In this document: positions 47,477 through 57,303 of the stretch, in pieces | Position numbering within the stretch: the first letter of the stretch is position 1 | How the letters are laid out: every line of letters begins with the position of its first letter | DNA from: Ligustrum vulgare | Taxonomy: Eukaryota > Streptophyta > Magnoliopsida > Lamiales > Oleaceae | Reading direction: 5' to 3' | Assembly (NCBI GenBank): GCA_963555705.1 | Contig: OY743177.1 | Coordinates: 1 to 64,000, forward strand | DNA length: 64,000 nt | The notes under the pieces: generated by a model | Told to the model about the DNA's origin: nothing | What the model saw: the letters and a program-made list of their open reading frames with translations, nothing else | Database searches by the model: none | Translations under genes and position numbers: made by a program

Positions 47477-48144
47477 TGTAAAACAAAGTAAGCTCAATTA
47501 TTTTCTCAATAAATTTCTCTCTTAAATGCTCTTGTAAGTTGGTAGAAATGAATGCAAGAGAAGTGACTATTTATAAATCAAGAAATTGAGCTTCAGGAGG
47601 TTTCGGTCGACCGTTTCTACACTTTCGGTCGACCGAAAGTTCAAAACTAGCCGTTATACTATTTGAGCCATTAGACTTTCGGTTGAGCAAACATTTTCGG
47701 TTGATCAAAGTTTCGGTCGATCATGTGTTTTTCGGTCGACCGAAAAAGGAAAAATTGGAATTTTTATTTTTATATCAAAAAGTTTATTTTTCCAAAAACT
47801 ATTTCATGTTATGATTTGAAAATCATTTTTATGCAATTAATGATTTTTAGAAATAATTTTGAGCTTTATAGACTTGCTAAAAATTGATGAGTCGATACAT
47901 TTACAAATGAGTTGAAATTTTTCAACATAAATCTTCTAAAGTTTTAATCTTCGGTCTTCGACGATCTTGATCACTTCAAATCTCTTTTATGATTGCTTTG
48001 TACTTCAATGGATGACGATTTTGATCTCGGAGTATCCAAATGATACATATATGATAAAACTCAAGAATTGAAACCATTAGTAATACAAGAGATCTTGTTT
48101 GTTATAATCAAAACAATATATACGTGAATAGTCATAGGTCAACA
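47477..48144 (-). repeat. 3' LTR of a copia (SIRE-like) relic
   Basis: The right end CAACA (48140-48144) is followed by ATTTCTCCCTTTTTG, the complement of a polypurine tract, in the arrangement of SIRE/Maximus copia elements. The left end TGTAAAAC at 47477 is where the LINE frame stops and is less certain. Contains a cluster of TTTCGGTCGACCGAAA-type palindromes. Confidence 0.5.
47601..47745. repeat. Cluster of TTTCGGTCGACCGAAA palindromes
   Basis: Six units start TTTCGG at 47601, 47623, 47677, 47695, 47711 and 47730. Some are full 16-bp palindromes and others are half-sites (TTTCGGTTGAGC, TTTCGGTTGATC). CG-rich in AT-rich surroundings, non-coding. Confidence 0.8.
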
Positions 48145-48159
48145 ATTTCTCCCTTTTTG
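48145..48159 (-). promoter_or_regulatory. Polypurine tract of copia relic
   Basis: Minus strand CAAAAAGGGAGAAAT next to the LTR edge. Confidence 0.55.
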
Positions 48160-48668
48160 ATTATGACAAACAATGTGATTTGTAATTCGTAAAAATGATG
48201 AAATATATATATGTGAGTACATATTCCTCCTTCCTTTTGCAATGTATTCCCCCTTTCTATCTATTCCCCCTTTCTATCATAATATAGCAAGATAAAACAA
48301 ATCAACTCGTAGCAAATATCTCTTCCCCCTTTTGGCATAAGCAAAAAGTGTCAAGTAGCCTTAAAGCATACGGGAATAGTCATGGAACACCTATAATCAA
48401 TTTTCCCTTTAATAGAAGGTCATGTAATGAATAGGAATGTGGAATAATAACTTGATGGAAACACTAACACATAGTTTGCATGTTCCAAAAATAAAAAATA
48501 AAAATAAAAAATAAAGATAGGATCTTCAGTCGGCCGCCGGTGGTGGAGGTGGATTAGGCGGGTAGATGGAGTAGAAATGAGCGAAGAAAGCCTCTTGAGA
48601 TGTGTGCATATGTTGAAGTTGATGTTGGATGCCTTCAACCGTCGTGGTGAGAGAATCGATACGCCCAT

Positions 48669-49061
48669 TTAGGATGTTGAATTGATCTTCAGAGATGGAT
48701 CGATGGGGAGGTGCTGCAGCTTGCAGTGCTCGAGCCCGTGGCCTCGGTCAAGGCTGGTCATCCCCACCACCTTGTTCAGCACCTTCACCGGCACCCCCTT
48801 AGTCACCCTCACCCGCATCCTCCCCTTCACCAATCTCCAATTCCTCTTCAGCTTCCTCTTCGGTAAATGGCCAAGTCTAGGCCCCGATGCATCATCGAAA
48901 CCTTGAGTATTGCACACCCATTCCCCGTCACCCTTGACAATTTTCATCCCTTTGAGAGTGGTGATGTTGATAATATCGCTGTGTTTAGGTTTAAGAATAG
49001 GCTCATTGTCTAGAGGCACATTGAAGTGATTGAAAATTTTTGTGAATATCATGTCGTAGGG
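48669..49061 (-). pseudogene. Retroelement accessory ORF fragment
   Basis: Minus-strand frame begins MIFTKIFNHFNVPLDNEPIL, then DIINITTLKGMKIVKGDGEW, then a Pro/Arg-rich tail. It resembles the uncharacterised proteins found with plant LTR elements between pol and the 3' LTR, which fits its place upstream of the copia polypurine tract. No function can be assigned. Only about 125 residues, start probably not native. Confidence 0.45.
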
Positions 49062-49189
49062 TAGGCCTAGAACCCGAGGAGAGGTATGGACATGATGAAG
49101 GTGGTTGATTGGACTTGGGTTTGGGGGTCAGGGTCGGGTTAGGTGTGGGGGTGGTTTGGGGAGGTTAGGTCGGGGTCGTGGTTGGGGTT

Positions 49190-50100
49190 GGATGATTTGA
49201 ATAGTAATTGTGACCAATTATAGGTAATTGTCACTAAAATGTGGACTAAATGTGACAAATTATTAGGTAATTGTGACAAAAAATTGACTAATCGTGACTA
49301 AGAAAATGAGTAAGTTGTGATCAATTATGAATGACCGTGACCAATTATATTAAGGATTGTGACTATCTATGACTTTGTGTGACCATTGGACAATGACGTG
49401 ATGTGACTTACAGTTGTGTCAACTATGACTATGTGTGATCGAACTATGACTTTGCGTGACGAATTGTGACATTGTTGACTAAACTGTGACTATATGTGAT
49501 TTCATGTGATTGAACTGTGACCTTATGTTACAGGAACGTGACCTCATGTAAGCTAACTGCTACTTTTGTGACCGAACTGTGACCAACTGTAACTTATGTG
49601 ATCAACTGTGACTTGGGGGAGGCCTGGGCGGGTGGGGTTTGCAATTAAATTGGTAATTGTGATCGAATTGTGACATTGTGTGACCAACTATGACTTTGTC
49701 GACCAGTTGTGACTTTGCATGTGGAGTGAGGTGGGTGGGGTGAATTTTGCAATTAAATTTGTAATCGTGACCGAATTGTGACATTGTGTGATCAATTGTA
49801 ACTTAACTGTGACCTCATTTGACCAAACTACTACTTTGTACGAACGAATTGTGACCTTGTGTGATCAAACTATGACTTTGTGTAACCAAATTTGACTTGC
49901 GGGTTGGGTGAATTTTGCAACTACATTTGTAACTGTGACTGAAACTAAATTTGTAATTTTGACTAAATTGTAACCTTGGGTGACCAATTGTGACGTTGTG
50001 TAATCAAATGTGACTTTGCATGTGGGGGTAGAGTTGGATAGGGTGGGGTGGGGTGGGGTGGGGTGAAATTTGCAATTGTGATTTGTGACTGAAATATAAC
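49190..50100. repeat. Degenerate TGTGAC array
   Basis: Dozens of short units built on TGTGACC(A/G)AA(C/T)TGTGACTTTG with drifting spacing, strongly biased so that GTGAC lies on the plus strand. No ORF. It grades into the G-rich array to the right. Confidence 0.75.
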
Positions 50101-50792
50101 TTTGTATGACCAATTGTGACTTTGGGAGTTGGGTGAGGTGGGGTTGGGAAAACATAGAGAAAAAATCATTTTTGGGTGGGGTCGGTTTGTTGGGTGGGTG
50201 GCGGGGTGGGGACGGTGTGTGAAAAATTAGAAGAAAAATCATTTTTTGGTGGGGTGGTTGGATAGGGGTGGGGTTGGTGTGTGACGGGTGTAGGGTTGGG
50301 ACGGGGTATGGAAAAGTAGAAAAAAAATTATTTTTGGGTGGGATCTGTTGGTTGCGTGGGTGGCGGGGTAGGGTCGGGAGCGAGATGGGTGGGGGTGTGG
50401 AAAATTGAAGGAAAAAAAACATTTGGGGGGTGGGTGCAAGAGAAGGGTCTGAGTGGGGTGTGGAAAAGTAGGAGAAAAAAATCACTTTTGGGTAGGGGGT
50501 CGATTGGTAGGGTGGGTGGCAGGGTAGGTCGGGCCCGGGGTGGGTTGTGGAAAATTAGAAGAAAAAAATCATTTTTGGGTGAGGTGGGTGGTGGGGGTAG
50601 GGTCGACTGGGGTTGGGGTGGGATGGGGAAGTGTAGGAAAATATCAAGAGGAAAAAAAACTTAATTTTCGGGTAGAGTAGGGGTGGTGGGGTGGGGTGGG
50701 GTGGGGTGGAGTCGGGCCTGTGGTTGGGGTGCGATCAATTTGTCACTTTGCAATGAAGTGGGGTAGGTGTCGAGTAGGGTTGGGGTGGGGTG
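50030..50792. repeat. G-rich tandem array, left part
   Basis: About seven units near 100 bp made of GTGGGGTGTGGAAAA, then TAGAAGAAAAAAATCA, then TTTTTGGGTGGGG. All guanines are on the plus strand. It continues at 53794 beyond the solo LTR. The antisense frame is a Pro/Thr/Phe run and not a gene. Confidence 0.8.
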
Positions 50793-51236
50793 TGTAAGAC
50801 CGCTTTTCATTTATGGACAATTCTGAAATCCCACGTGATATTTATGTTAATGTTGTTATAAATTTTAAATTGATAATTTTTAATGTCTACAATTTTAATT
50901 ATTTTGCAGTGGAAGAACTTGGACGCCGTCTCGATCAATGTACCAATTAAAAGTTTATAAATTGTTTATTTTAATAGTTTACGTGTAAATTATGTGATTA
51001 ATTGTTTTATTTCCTAAACATGCTATTTTCTACTTTATTGTGTTACATTCAAAGTTGGGGAAAAGTTTGGTGGCAATTGGAGGGTAAATAGAACATATGG
51101 ACTAAGTTATATACAGAGAGAAATGAGGGACCGATTTGCAAATTCCCAAAAGATTGTACTTAAATCTAACCTAACCTAATTACCTCACCCAATTCTCTCT
51201 CAGTCGTGGAACTCTCTGTCTCGACTCGTCCCTCGC

Positions 51237-51242
<6 letters not shown>

Positions 51243-51293
<51 letters not shown>
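51243..51293. repeat. (CT)25 microsatellite
   Basis: Pure CT run in a pyrimidine-rich stretch of the solo LTR, possibly near the transcript start. Confidence 0.97.
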
Positions 51294-51295
<2 letters not shown>

Positions 51296-51853
51296 GCCAC
51301 TCACCGCTGCTCACTACACCACACCACACCACTGTCGCGACCACCACCTCCCCTCCTACGGTAAAATTCCTTCTTTTTCCCTCGGTCACACACCTACTCG
51401 GGTTCCACCCATAACCCGCACACCCACACACAGCACACACGGTTTACACTCACGAAAACACACACAAGCCTATGTTAGATGTCAATATGTGTATATATGT
51501 GTATATATGTTGTGTGTGTGTAAATATGTAAAGATTTTTCACATTTTCATATTTTGGTTTTTTGTTTGATTTCGAATTATACCATAAATTAAGGATTTAA
51601 TGATGTTTGTGTGTGTGGGTATTGATGTATGGGAATGTGTATATTATTATGTATGTATAGATGTATATAAATAAGTAAAATTTGGATTTTTATGTGGGCA
51701 TATGTATATATTCAGATTTTTTGCTTGAAATTTGATTTATTTTCGGATTTGGATAATGTATATGCATACATTTCAGATTTTTCGAATTTAAGAAATTAAA
51801 TAACTATTTGTGGTTAAATGTGGAATTCATGAATTGGCAGATTTTTAATTTAA

Positions 51854-51857
<4 letters not shown>

Positions 51858-51914
<57 letters not shown>
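51858..51914. repeat. (AT)n microsatellite
   Basis: About 57 bases of pure AT. Confidence 0.97.
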
Positions 51915-51917
<3 letters not shown>

Positions 51918-52854
51918 GGAACGTATGTAATTTTTTGGATTTTTAAAACGATGAAGTTGTTTAATTGATTCTCTATTAGTTTAATGTTGTTTTAAATTGA
52001 AACTTTCAAATTAGGAATACAAGTAATGAGGTGGTTTTTAATTCAATTTTAGTGTATATGTTTGACTTATAGTACTATTTTCAGACTTTCGAAATTTATG
52101 GAAATTGTAGTTTAATTAACTGTTCGGGTAAAGTTGATTAAATGGTGATTTTTAAATTTACGAATAGTTAGAATGCTAAATTGGATTGTCTTTGTGAAAT
52201 TCAAGTTGTGATGAAGTTTTCATAACTTTAACCTTTGTGTAAATTGATAAGTTAGATTTCAATTTTGGTATTTAAGTAAATCTCTTGTTCCGAATGTAGT
52301 ATAATCTGTAATTGACATAGTTTAAGATTCCATTTGATTTGAATTGTAAGTCACATGAAAGTCTCATCCTCGTTTAGGAGTTTTAAATGTGAATTTTGAA
52401 CTAAAAACATATTTTATTAATGAATTGAAATAATCAGGAGAATTAGTACATTGACGTCACGGGAATCTGAGACTCTTCCACTTGCAAGTCAAGATAACGG
52501 TAAATACTAAGGATGTCAGGTAAGTAAACTTTCCCTATTTTCATAGAAGTTAAATGTGGAATGTGTAAATGACTGTTTGCAACTTACTTGCTTTGATGAA
52601 TTTCATTTACTTTATGAAAGTATATGTTATTATGAAGAATGTTCAAGCATGCACATTATCATGTCATTGCATCATCAAGCATGCATTGGCATCGAAATTG
52701 GGAAGTCAAATGTTTTTAAATGAAAGAAATGTGTCAAGGTGTAAGTTTGTTTAAAAGTTATGTATCCCAAGTTTTTAAGAAAGAATGGCTGTACTTCTAG
52801 TTCATGAAAGATGCGAGTGGGAAATGGAGCGCAGGGGACCGGCGTACCCGAATT

Positions 52855-52980
52855 AAGTCGCTTTGCGACGGAATGTTCAACCGTTTTACGGTGGACTGTT
52901 AAACCGCTTTGCGGTGGAATGAAGTGAATGAGTCGCTTTGCGGTGGAAATGAAGTGAATGAGCCGTTTTGCGGTGGAAAT
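52855..52980. repeat. Near-palindromic CCGCTTTGCGG units in solo LTR
   Basis: Five units of (C/T)CG(C/T)TTT(G/A)CG(G/A) followed by TGGAA or CGGAA, and partly by ATGAAGTGAATGAG, spaced 20-30 bp apart. Confidence 0.8.
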
Positions 52981-53623
52981 GTGAAAGTTAATCTGGTTCC
53001 AAATAAGAATTGCCCACTGTTATCTGATTGACTAGAAGATACACCAAGTGAGCTCACAATGGAAATGAAGTGAAATTTTTGAAATGTTAAGTGAAAGTTT
53101 GAATGTTCTGGAAAGTAAAGTAAATGGAGATACATATATGAAATTTTAAAGCATTCATGTCATAAGCATGCATTTCATGCATAAAGTTTACTTACTGAGC
53201 TTTAGCTCACCCCAGTCCCTCTCCAACATTTCAGGTGATGAAAGTTAGGTGATCCGAGGAGAGCACTTGGTGACAGACTCAGGCTACACCGCTTCAAGTT
53301 TAAAAAAAAATAATAAATAAATAAAGTTAAATTTGAAGTTAATTAAGTTTATAATTAATTATTTCTTAATTCATTCATTTTATATTGATAATTGTTTGGT
53401 TGAGATTAGTTTAAATTAGTTATGGAATTTCTAATATTGGTTATACTATCACTTATTGCATTTAATTGAATCTTATTGATACAAAATGTTGTGTTGAGGA
53501 GTTTGGGGATTGAATTTGAAATAGTGTGGTGATGTTGGAGTTTGAAGTAGAATTGGGGTTGTATGTTGAATATTGGATTTTTATTTGAGTTGAGTTTTAT
53601 GTTGTAAAAATGGTTTTGATGTC

Positions 53624-53657
53624 CCTCTACAGGTTGGTTAAGTCCAATTTATAGAGG
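53624..53657 (+). other. 34-nt hairpin cassette near the end of the solo LTR
   Basis: Outer arms CCTCTACA and TATAGAGG, then GG opposite TT (wobble pairs in RNA), inner arms TTGG and CCAA, loop TTAAGT. The tail is GAGACTCTGCCGAAATTTTG. Same length and layout as the cassettes at 31468-31501 and 31896-31929 in the CACTA. Confidence 0.75.
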
Positions 53658-53793
53658 AGACTCTGCCGAAATTTTGTAAGAATTTCATAATAAAAAAATG
53701 ACAACGTTGAGGTTTTAAATGATTTCTTTTCCGCATTTAAGTAAAGAAAATTTAACACGCCTAGGTTTAAGATTTTGAACTTGGGGTGTTACA

Positions 53794-53913
53794 GGGTGGA
53801 TGGGGAAGAGTAGGAAAATATCGAGAGAGAAAAAATAAAAAAAAATTATTTTTGGGGTGGGTGGGCGTGGCGGGGGTGGGGGAGGGGGAGAGGGTGACGG
53901 AGGTGACGGAGGT
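53794..53913. repeat. G-rich tandem array, right part
   Basis: Resumes the unit GGGTGGATGGGGAAGAGTAG, then AAAAAAATTATTTTTGGGGT, then a nearly pure G/T/A stretch. Ends where TGTGACATCAAAATTTGAG begins. Confidence 0.8.
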
Positions 53914-54844
53914 TGTGACATCAAAATTTGAGTTTTTGATTTAATATTATAGTAGTTTTAATATAATATACAATAGATAATTATGTTTATATTATATATA
54001 ATATTATATTTATTTTTAATTATTAAACACCTTATTTTTTAAAAAAAATGTTAAATTTGTTAGTTTTAGAAAGTTAAACTTAAAGTGTTGTAATTATGTA
54101 TTTTTCCCTATAAAGAAGGGAAAATTAGGCCCTACACTAGATACTCCATCCCACTTTAGAAAAACACGAGAATTACAAAGTAATTAGATTTTTACATGAT
54201 TTTCATTTCCTTACTCTCTCTCCAAAGCGTAAAAAACGCACTCTCTCTCTCCGAAGCGAAAAAATTACAACCAGATTCCCAAAGATCTTTATCCTCATTT
54301 CAAATCTTAAATCAACCAAATAACTCCAATTAATTGTGAAAATCACGTCCAAATCTGAAATAGCTCTGAAATTAGGTTATCAAAGATTTCGATTTCGAGA
54401 CCATTGTTCGAAATCTGAAGAATCGAGAATATATCGTTGGAGAAATCTTGATTTTGACAATTATTCCTTCAAGATTTAGATGGTTCTTTCAATATACTGA
54501 TGCAATCTTCTCGTAAGCTTCGTCTCTCTTCTATAGAGTTTGTATAATTGTATATACTATTGAAATTAATCGAATCAAGTTCGGTTTCCTGTTGATTTGC
54601 TTAATTTTTTATATCCTTTTTTGGATATTTGAATCGCCATTTTGAGGATGTAGATTTATCAATTTGTTCTTCTAATCAAGAAATAAATTACCACTTCTCT
54701 TTACCAAATCAGATTATTCCTGTATGTAGTTATCGTTTAATTGCTGTGTTGACTACCACTGAAAGAGGCCAAGAAGGAAGAGACACCCCCCACCGTGCTT
54801 TCGGGTTCTAAATTCCTGGAAATAAATAGCAATATGTAGAATTG
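53914..54844. other. Probable LTR or leader sequence, no gene
   Basis: Begins TGTGACATCAAAATTTGAG, the kind of start seen in chromovirus LTRs, and has a pyrimidine-rich part with paired TCTCTCTCC(A/G)AAGCG phrases (54213, 54246). No matching end or target duplication was found and no coding motif is seen. Confidence 0.3.
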
Positions 54845-55720
54845 CGTTTTTCCATATGTGGTGAGATTTTTCTTTTTTCCATTCACATAGCAATTCATGA
54901 TCATTATACGATAATATATGTGAAACATTACACGATATTACACACATGGGGAATGCCTGAAGTATTACAGCAACATCACAGAATGGAACACTGTATTATC
55001 AATTTGTATTACACATATTGTAATATTAATTGGAAAGAATATACGCATGTGTAATGTTTCATCCCCCTCAAATCCTAAATGCAATGTAGTTATTATGCAC
55101 AATGTAATAAAATAGTGTCGATATTACATGACATTACATCAAGTGTTATAAAATATAGGATCATACTATTTGAACACACAAGATATCACCATGTGTGCCA
55201 CCCCCCTCACATGGGGTGTGGGGTCGCTAATTAATATATAAGGCCTCACTCACCCCATGTGAGAGAGGTGACACATAGAGTGGTAAACTTAGGTGTTCAA
55301 ATAGCATTATTCTAAAATATATTAAACAAGTTTACACTCATTTTTTTGACCGATTTGGTTGTAATCTCATGTGATTATTTGTGACAGTGCATCTTGTGAA
55401 TGTTGTGGGATTTTCCCTTTTTCCATTCACATAGCAATTACAAATCATTACATGATAATATCTATCAAACCATACAAAACATTACACAACATTACACACA
55501 TGGGGAATCCTTGAAATATTACAACATCACATAAATAAATGAATGTATTATGACATGAAACACTACATTATTAATTTTTATTACGCGCATTGTAATATTA
55601 ATTGGAACCATAATACACAATTGTAATGTTTCTTCCCCAAGAATCCTAAATGCAATGTAGTTATTACACACAATGTAATAATACAGTATCAATATTACAT
55701 GATATTACATCAAGTGTAAT
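54845..55720. repeat. Two direct copies of an ATTACA-rich segment
   Basis: Copy A (54845-55155) and copy B (55395-55720) share TTTTTCCATTCACATAGCAA, ATTACACACATGGGGAAT, TGTAATATTAATTGGAA and CCTAAATGCAATGTAGTTAT. Both are packed with ATTACA and its complement TGTAAT. A MITE lies between them. Confidence 0.8.
55158..55312. mobile_element. 155-bp MITE with 9-bp target duplication (MULE type)
   Basis: Left end GGATCATACTATTTGAACAC and right end GTGTTCAAATAGCATTATTC form a long imperfect inverted repeat that continues inward (CTCACATGGGG against CCCCATGTGAG). TAAAATATA flanks both sides (55149-55157 and 55313-55321). A 9-bp duplication and G/C-terminal ends fit the Mutator superfamily. Confidence 0.85.
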
Positions 55721-56020
55721 ATGTTGAAATTAAACCGATTTTTGGTTATTGAAAAACTGAGTAGAATGAGATGTGCAATATGTCACCGAAATTACAGTAC
55801 AGAAGCCAGAGAATTATAGTTGAGAAGTCATGAAACTGGGTTAATCTTCAATTAATATTCAATGAAACTGGACGAAGATTTGATGATGAAGAACAAATTT
55901 CACCGGAACCAAAATGGCAAAAAACTGATGTAATAACCAGTGATTGGAGAATTGATGACAAAGAATAAATTACTGCGAAACCAAAATGGCCGAAGATATG
56001 ATGTTATCTATGATAGAAGT
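55721..56020. other. No gene seen
   Basis: Contains a loose duplication of ATGAAACTGG(G/A) and of GAAGAACAAATT/AAAGAATAAATT followed by ACC(A/G)AAATGGC (55830-55995). Nothing else recognised. Confidence 0.35.
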
Positions 56021-56703
56021 TGTTGAGATCGTACCCGAAATGTGACGCGTTGGGTCACCAGTAAGGGCCGAATAAGGGTCCACGAACTTTAGCCCATGAT
56101 TAGAAGTTCAAGGCATCCCCCTGGGCCACTAGCCGAGGTGGAAAGGCACAGGAGCCCCTCCGGCCGAACTAGTTTGTGTCTAGCAAAGGCGCTTTATGCT
56201 TAGCCGAGGTGTTTACAGAAGCACCTCGGATGTAAGGATGGGACAGGGCGTGGAGTCAGAGATGTGACACTGCCTTTACCAAGATGTGACAAACGCCCAT
56301 CCCCTACGAAATGTAGCAATGATAACGGTCAAAAAGCAAGGTTATCACCTCCAAGAGCTAGGGTGAAGACAAGTGTAAAGTATGCCATGCGTCATGATCC
56401 GAAACAACGAGTTCCTCTATAAATATGACACTCCTCACGCCTGGTAAAGGGTTAGCATTTTTACTCTCTTAACTAAATATTTACTCTCACTCCCTTATCT
56501 CTCTTTTATGCATTAATATTTCCCGCACTCAAATTATACTTGCTTGACATGGCCGCTGACTTTGGCATCAGAGTGCAAACGGGAGCCACCTCGGCCCCCT
56601 TTGCAAACTGATCGTTTGTCACAGTGCGCAGGAGATCCACGTGTTCAAGAAGGAGGAGCTGAGACGTGTTGGTCCAAGGTCCAGCCAGATTTTGTGGTCA
56701 ACA
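56021..56703 (+). repeat. 5' LTR of Tat-like element
   Basis: TGTTGAGATCGTACCC to GTGGTCAACA; TGTTG and CAACA are inverted. A TATA-like CTATAAATATG lies at 56415-56425 and a pyrimidine-rich start region follows. Confidence 0.85.
56415..56425 (+). promoter_or_regulatory. LTR TATA box
   Basis: CTATAAATATG, repeated as CTATAAATATG in the right LTR near 63736. Expected to drive the element's RNA. Confidence 0.6.
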
Positions 56704-56706
56704 TTT

Positions 56707-56724
56707 TTGCGCCGTCTGTGGGAA
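56707..56724 (+). promoter_or_regulatory. Primer binding site of Tat-like element
   Basis: TTGCGCCGTCTGTGGGAA, three bases after the LTR. Many plant gypsy elements have TGGCGCCGTCTGTGGGAA at this place. The tRNA species is not assigned here. Confidence 0.6.
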
Positions 56725-56851
56725 GCCATACTGCTAACCACGAAAACGCATGATGAAAAGCCACACATAGAAAGGAAGTCCTGAAAAAGGGCTAGTAACC
56801 TCTTGCAAAATATCGGAGAACTGCAAGGACTTTGAAATATAAGTTTAGTAC

Positions 56852-57261
56852 CCTTGAAAAAGGCGTAAAGCTTTGAAATATAAGTGTAGTAACCTTGAAA
56901 AAGGTAAAGGGCTTTGAAACATAAGTGTAGTAACCTTGAAAAAGGTAAAGGGCTTTGAAACATAAGTGTGATAACCTTGGAAAAGGTAAAGAGCTTCGAA
57001 ACATAAGTTCGGTGACCTTGAAAAAAGTAAAAAGCTTTGAAACATAAGTGTAGTAACCTTGAAAAAGGTAAAGGGCTTTGAAACATAAGTGTGATAACCT
57101 TGGAAAAGGTAAAAAGCTTCGAAACATAAGTTCGGTGACCTTGAAGAATGTATAAATCTTTGAAACATAAGTTTATTCACCTTGAAAAAGGCTTAAAACT
57201 TTGAAACATAAGTTTAACAACCTTGGAAAAAGGCTCGGAGCGTTGAGATAAGAATCTGTCT
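56852..57261 (+). repeat. 41-bp leader minisatellite, ten units
   Basis: CCTTG recurs at 56852, 56893, 56934, 56975, 57016, 57057, 57098, 57139, 57180 and 57221, exactly 41 bp apart. Unit: CCTTGAAAAAGGTAAAGGG, then CTTTGAAACATAAGTGTAGTAA. Units 4-5 and 7-8 share the variant TTCGAAACATAAGTTCGGTG, a three-unit higher-order period. Non-coding leader upstream of gag. Confidence 0.93.
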
Positions 57262-57303
57262 ATCCTTGAAAGATAAATTAAAACCAAGAAATCTCTTTGA
57301 AAC

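Larger units (their letters stand above)
50793..53793 (+). mobile_element. 3.0 kb solo LTR inserted in the G-rich array
   Basis: Begins TGTAAGACCGC and ends GGGGTGTTACA. GGGTG lies on both sides (50788-50792 and 53794-53798), and the array resumes after it. No coding region. Contains (CT)25 at 51243-51293, an (AT) run at 51858-51914, five CCGCTTTGCGGTGGAA-type units (52855-52980), GAGCTTTAGCTCACC near 53198 and the hairpin cassette at 53624. Size and composition fit Tekay-type LTRs. Confidence 0.85.

Noticed and set aside
49865..50485. Long Pro/Thr/His antisense ORF
   Set aside because: Product of the G-rich tandem array. No codon-level conservation and broken by the repeat units.
56619..57180. 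Three overlapping antisense ORFs rich in Phe, Leu and Tyr
   Set aside because: Read-through of the 41-bp tandem array in all three frames, because the unit lacks stops on that strand. No protein family.
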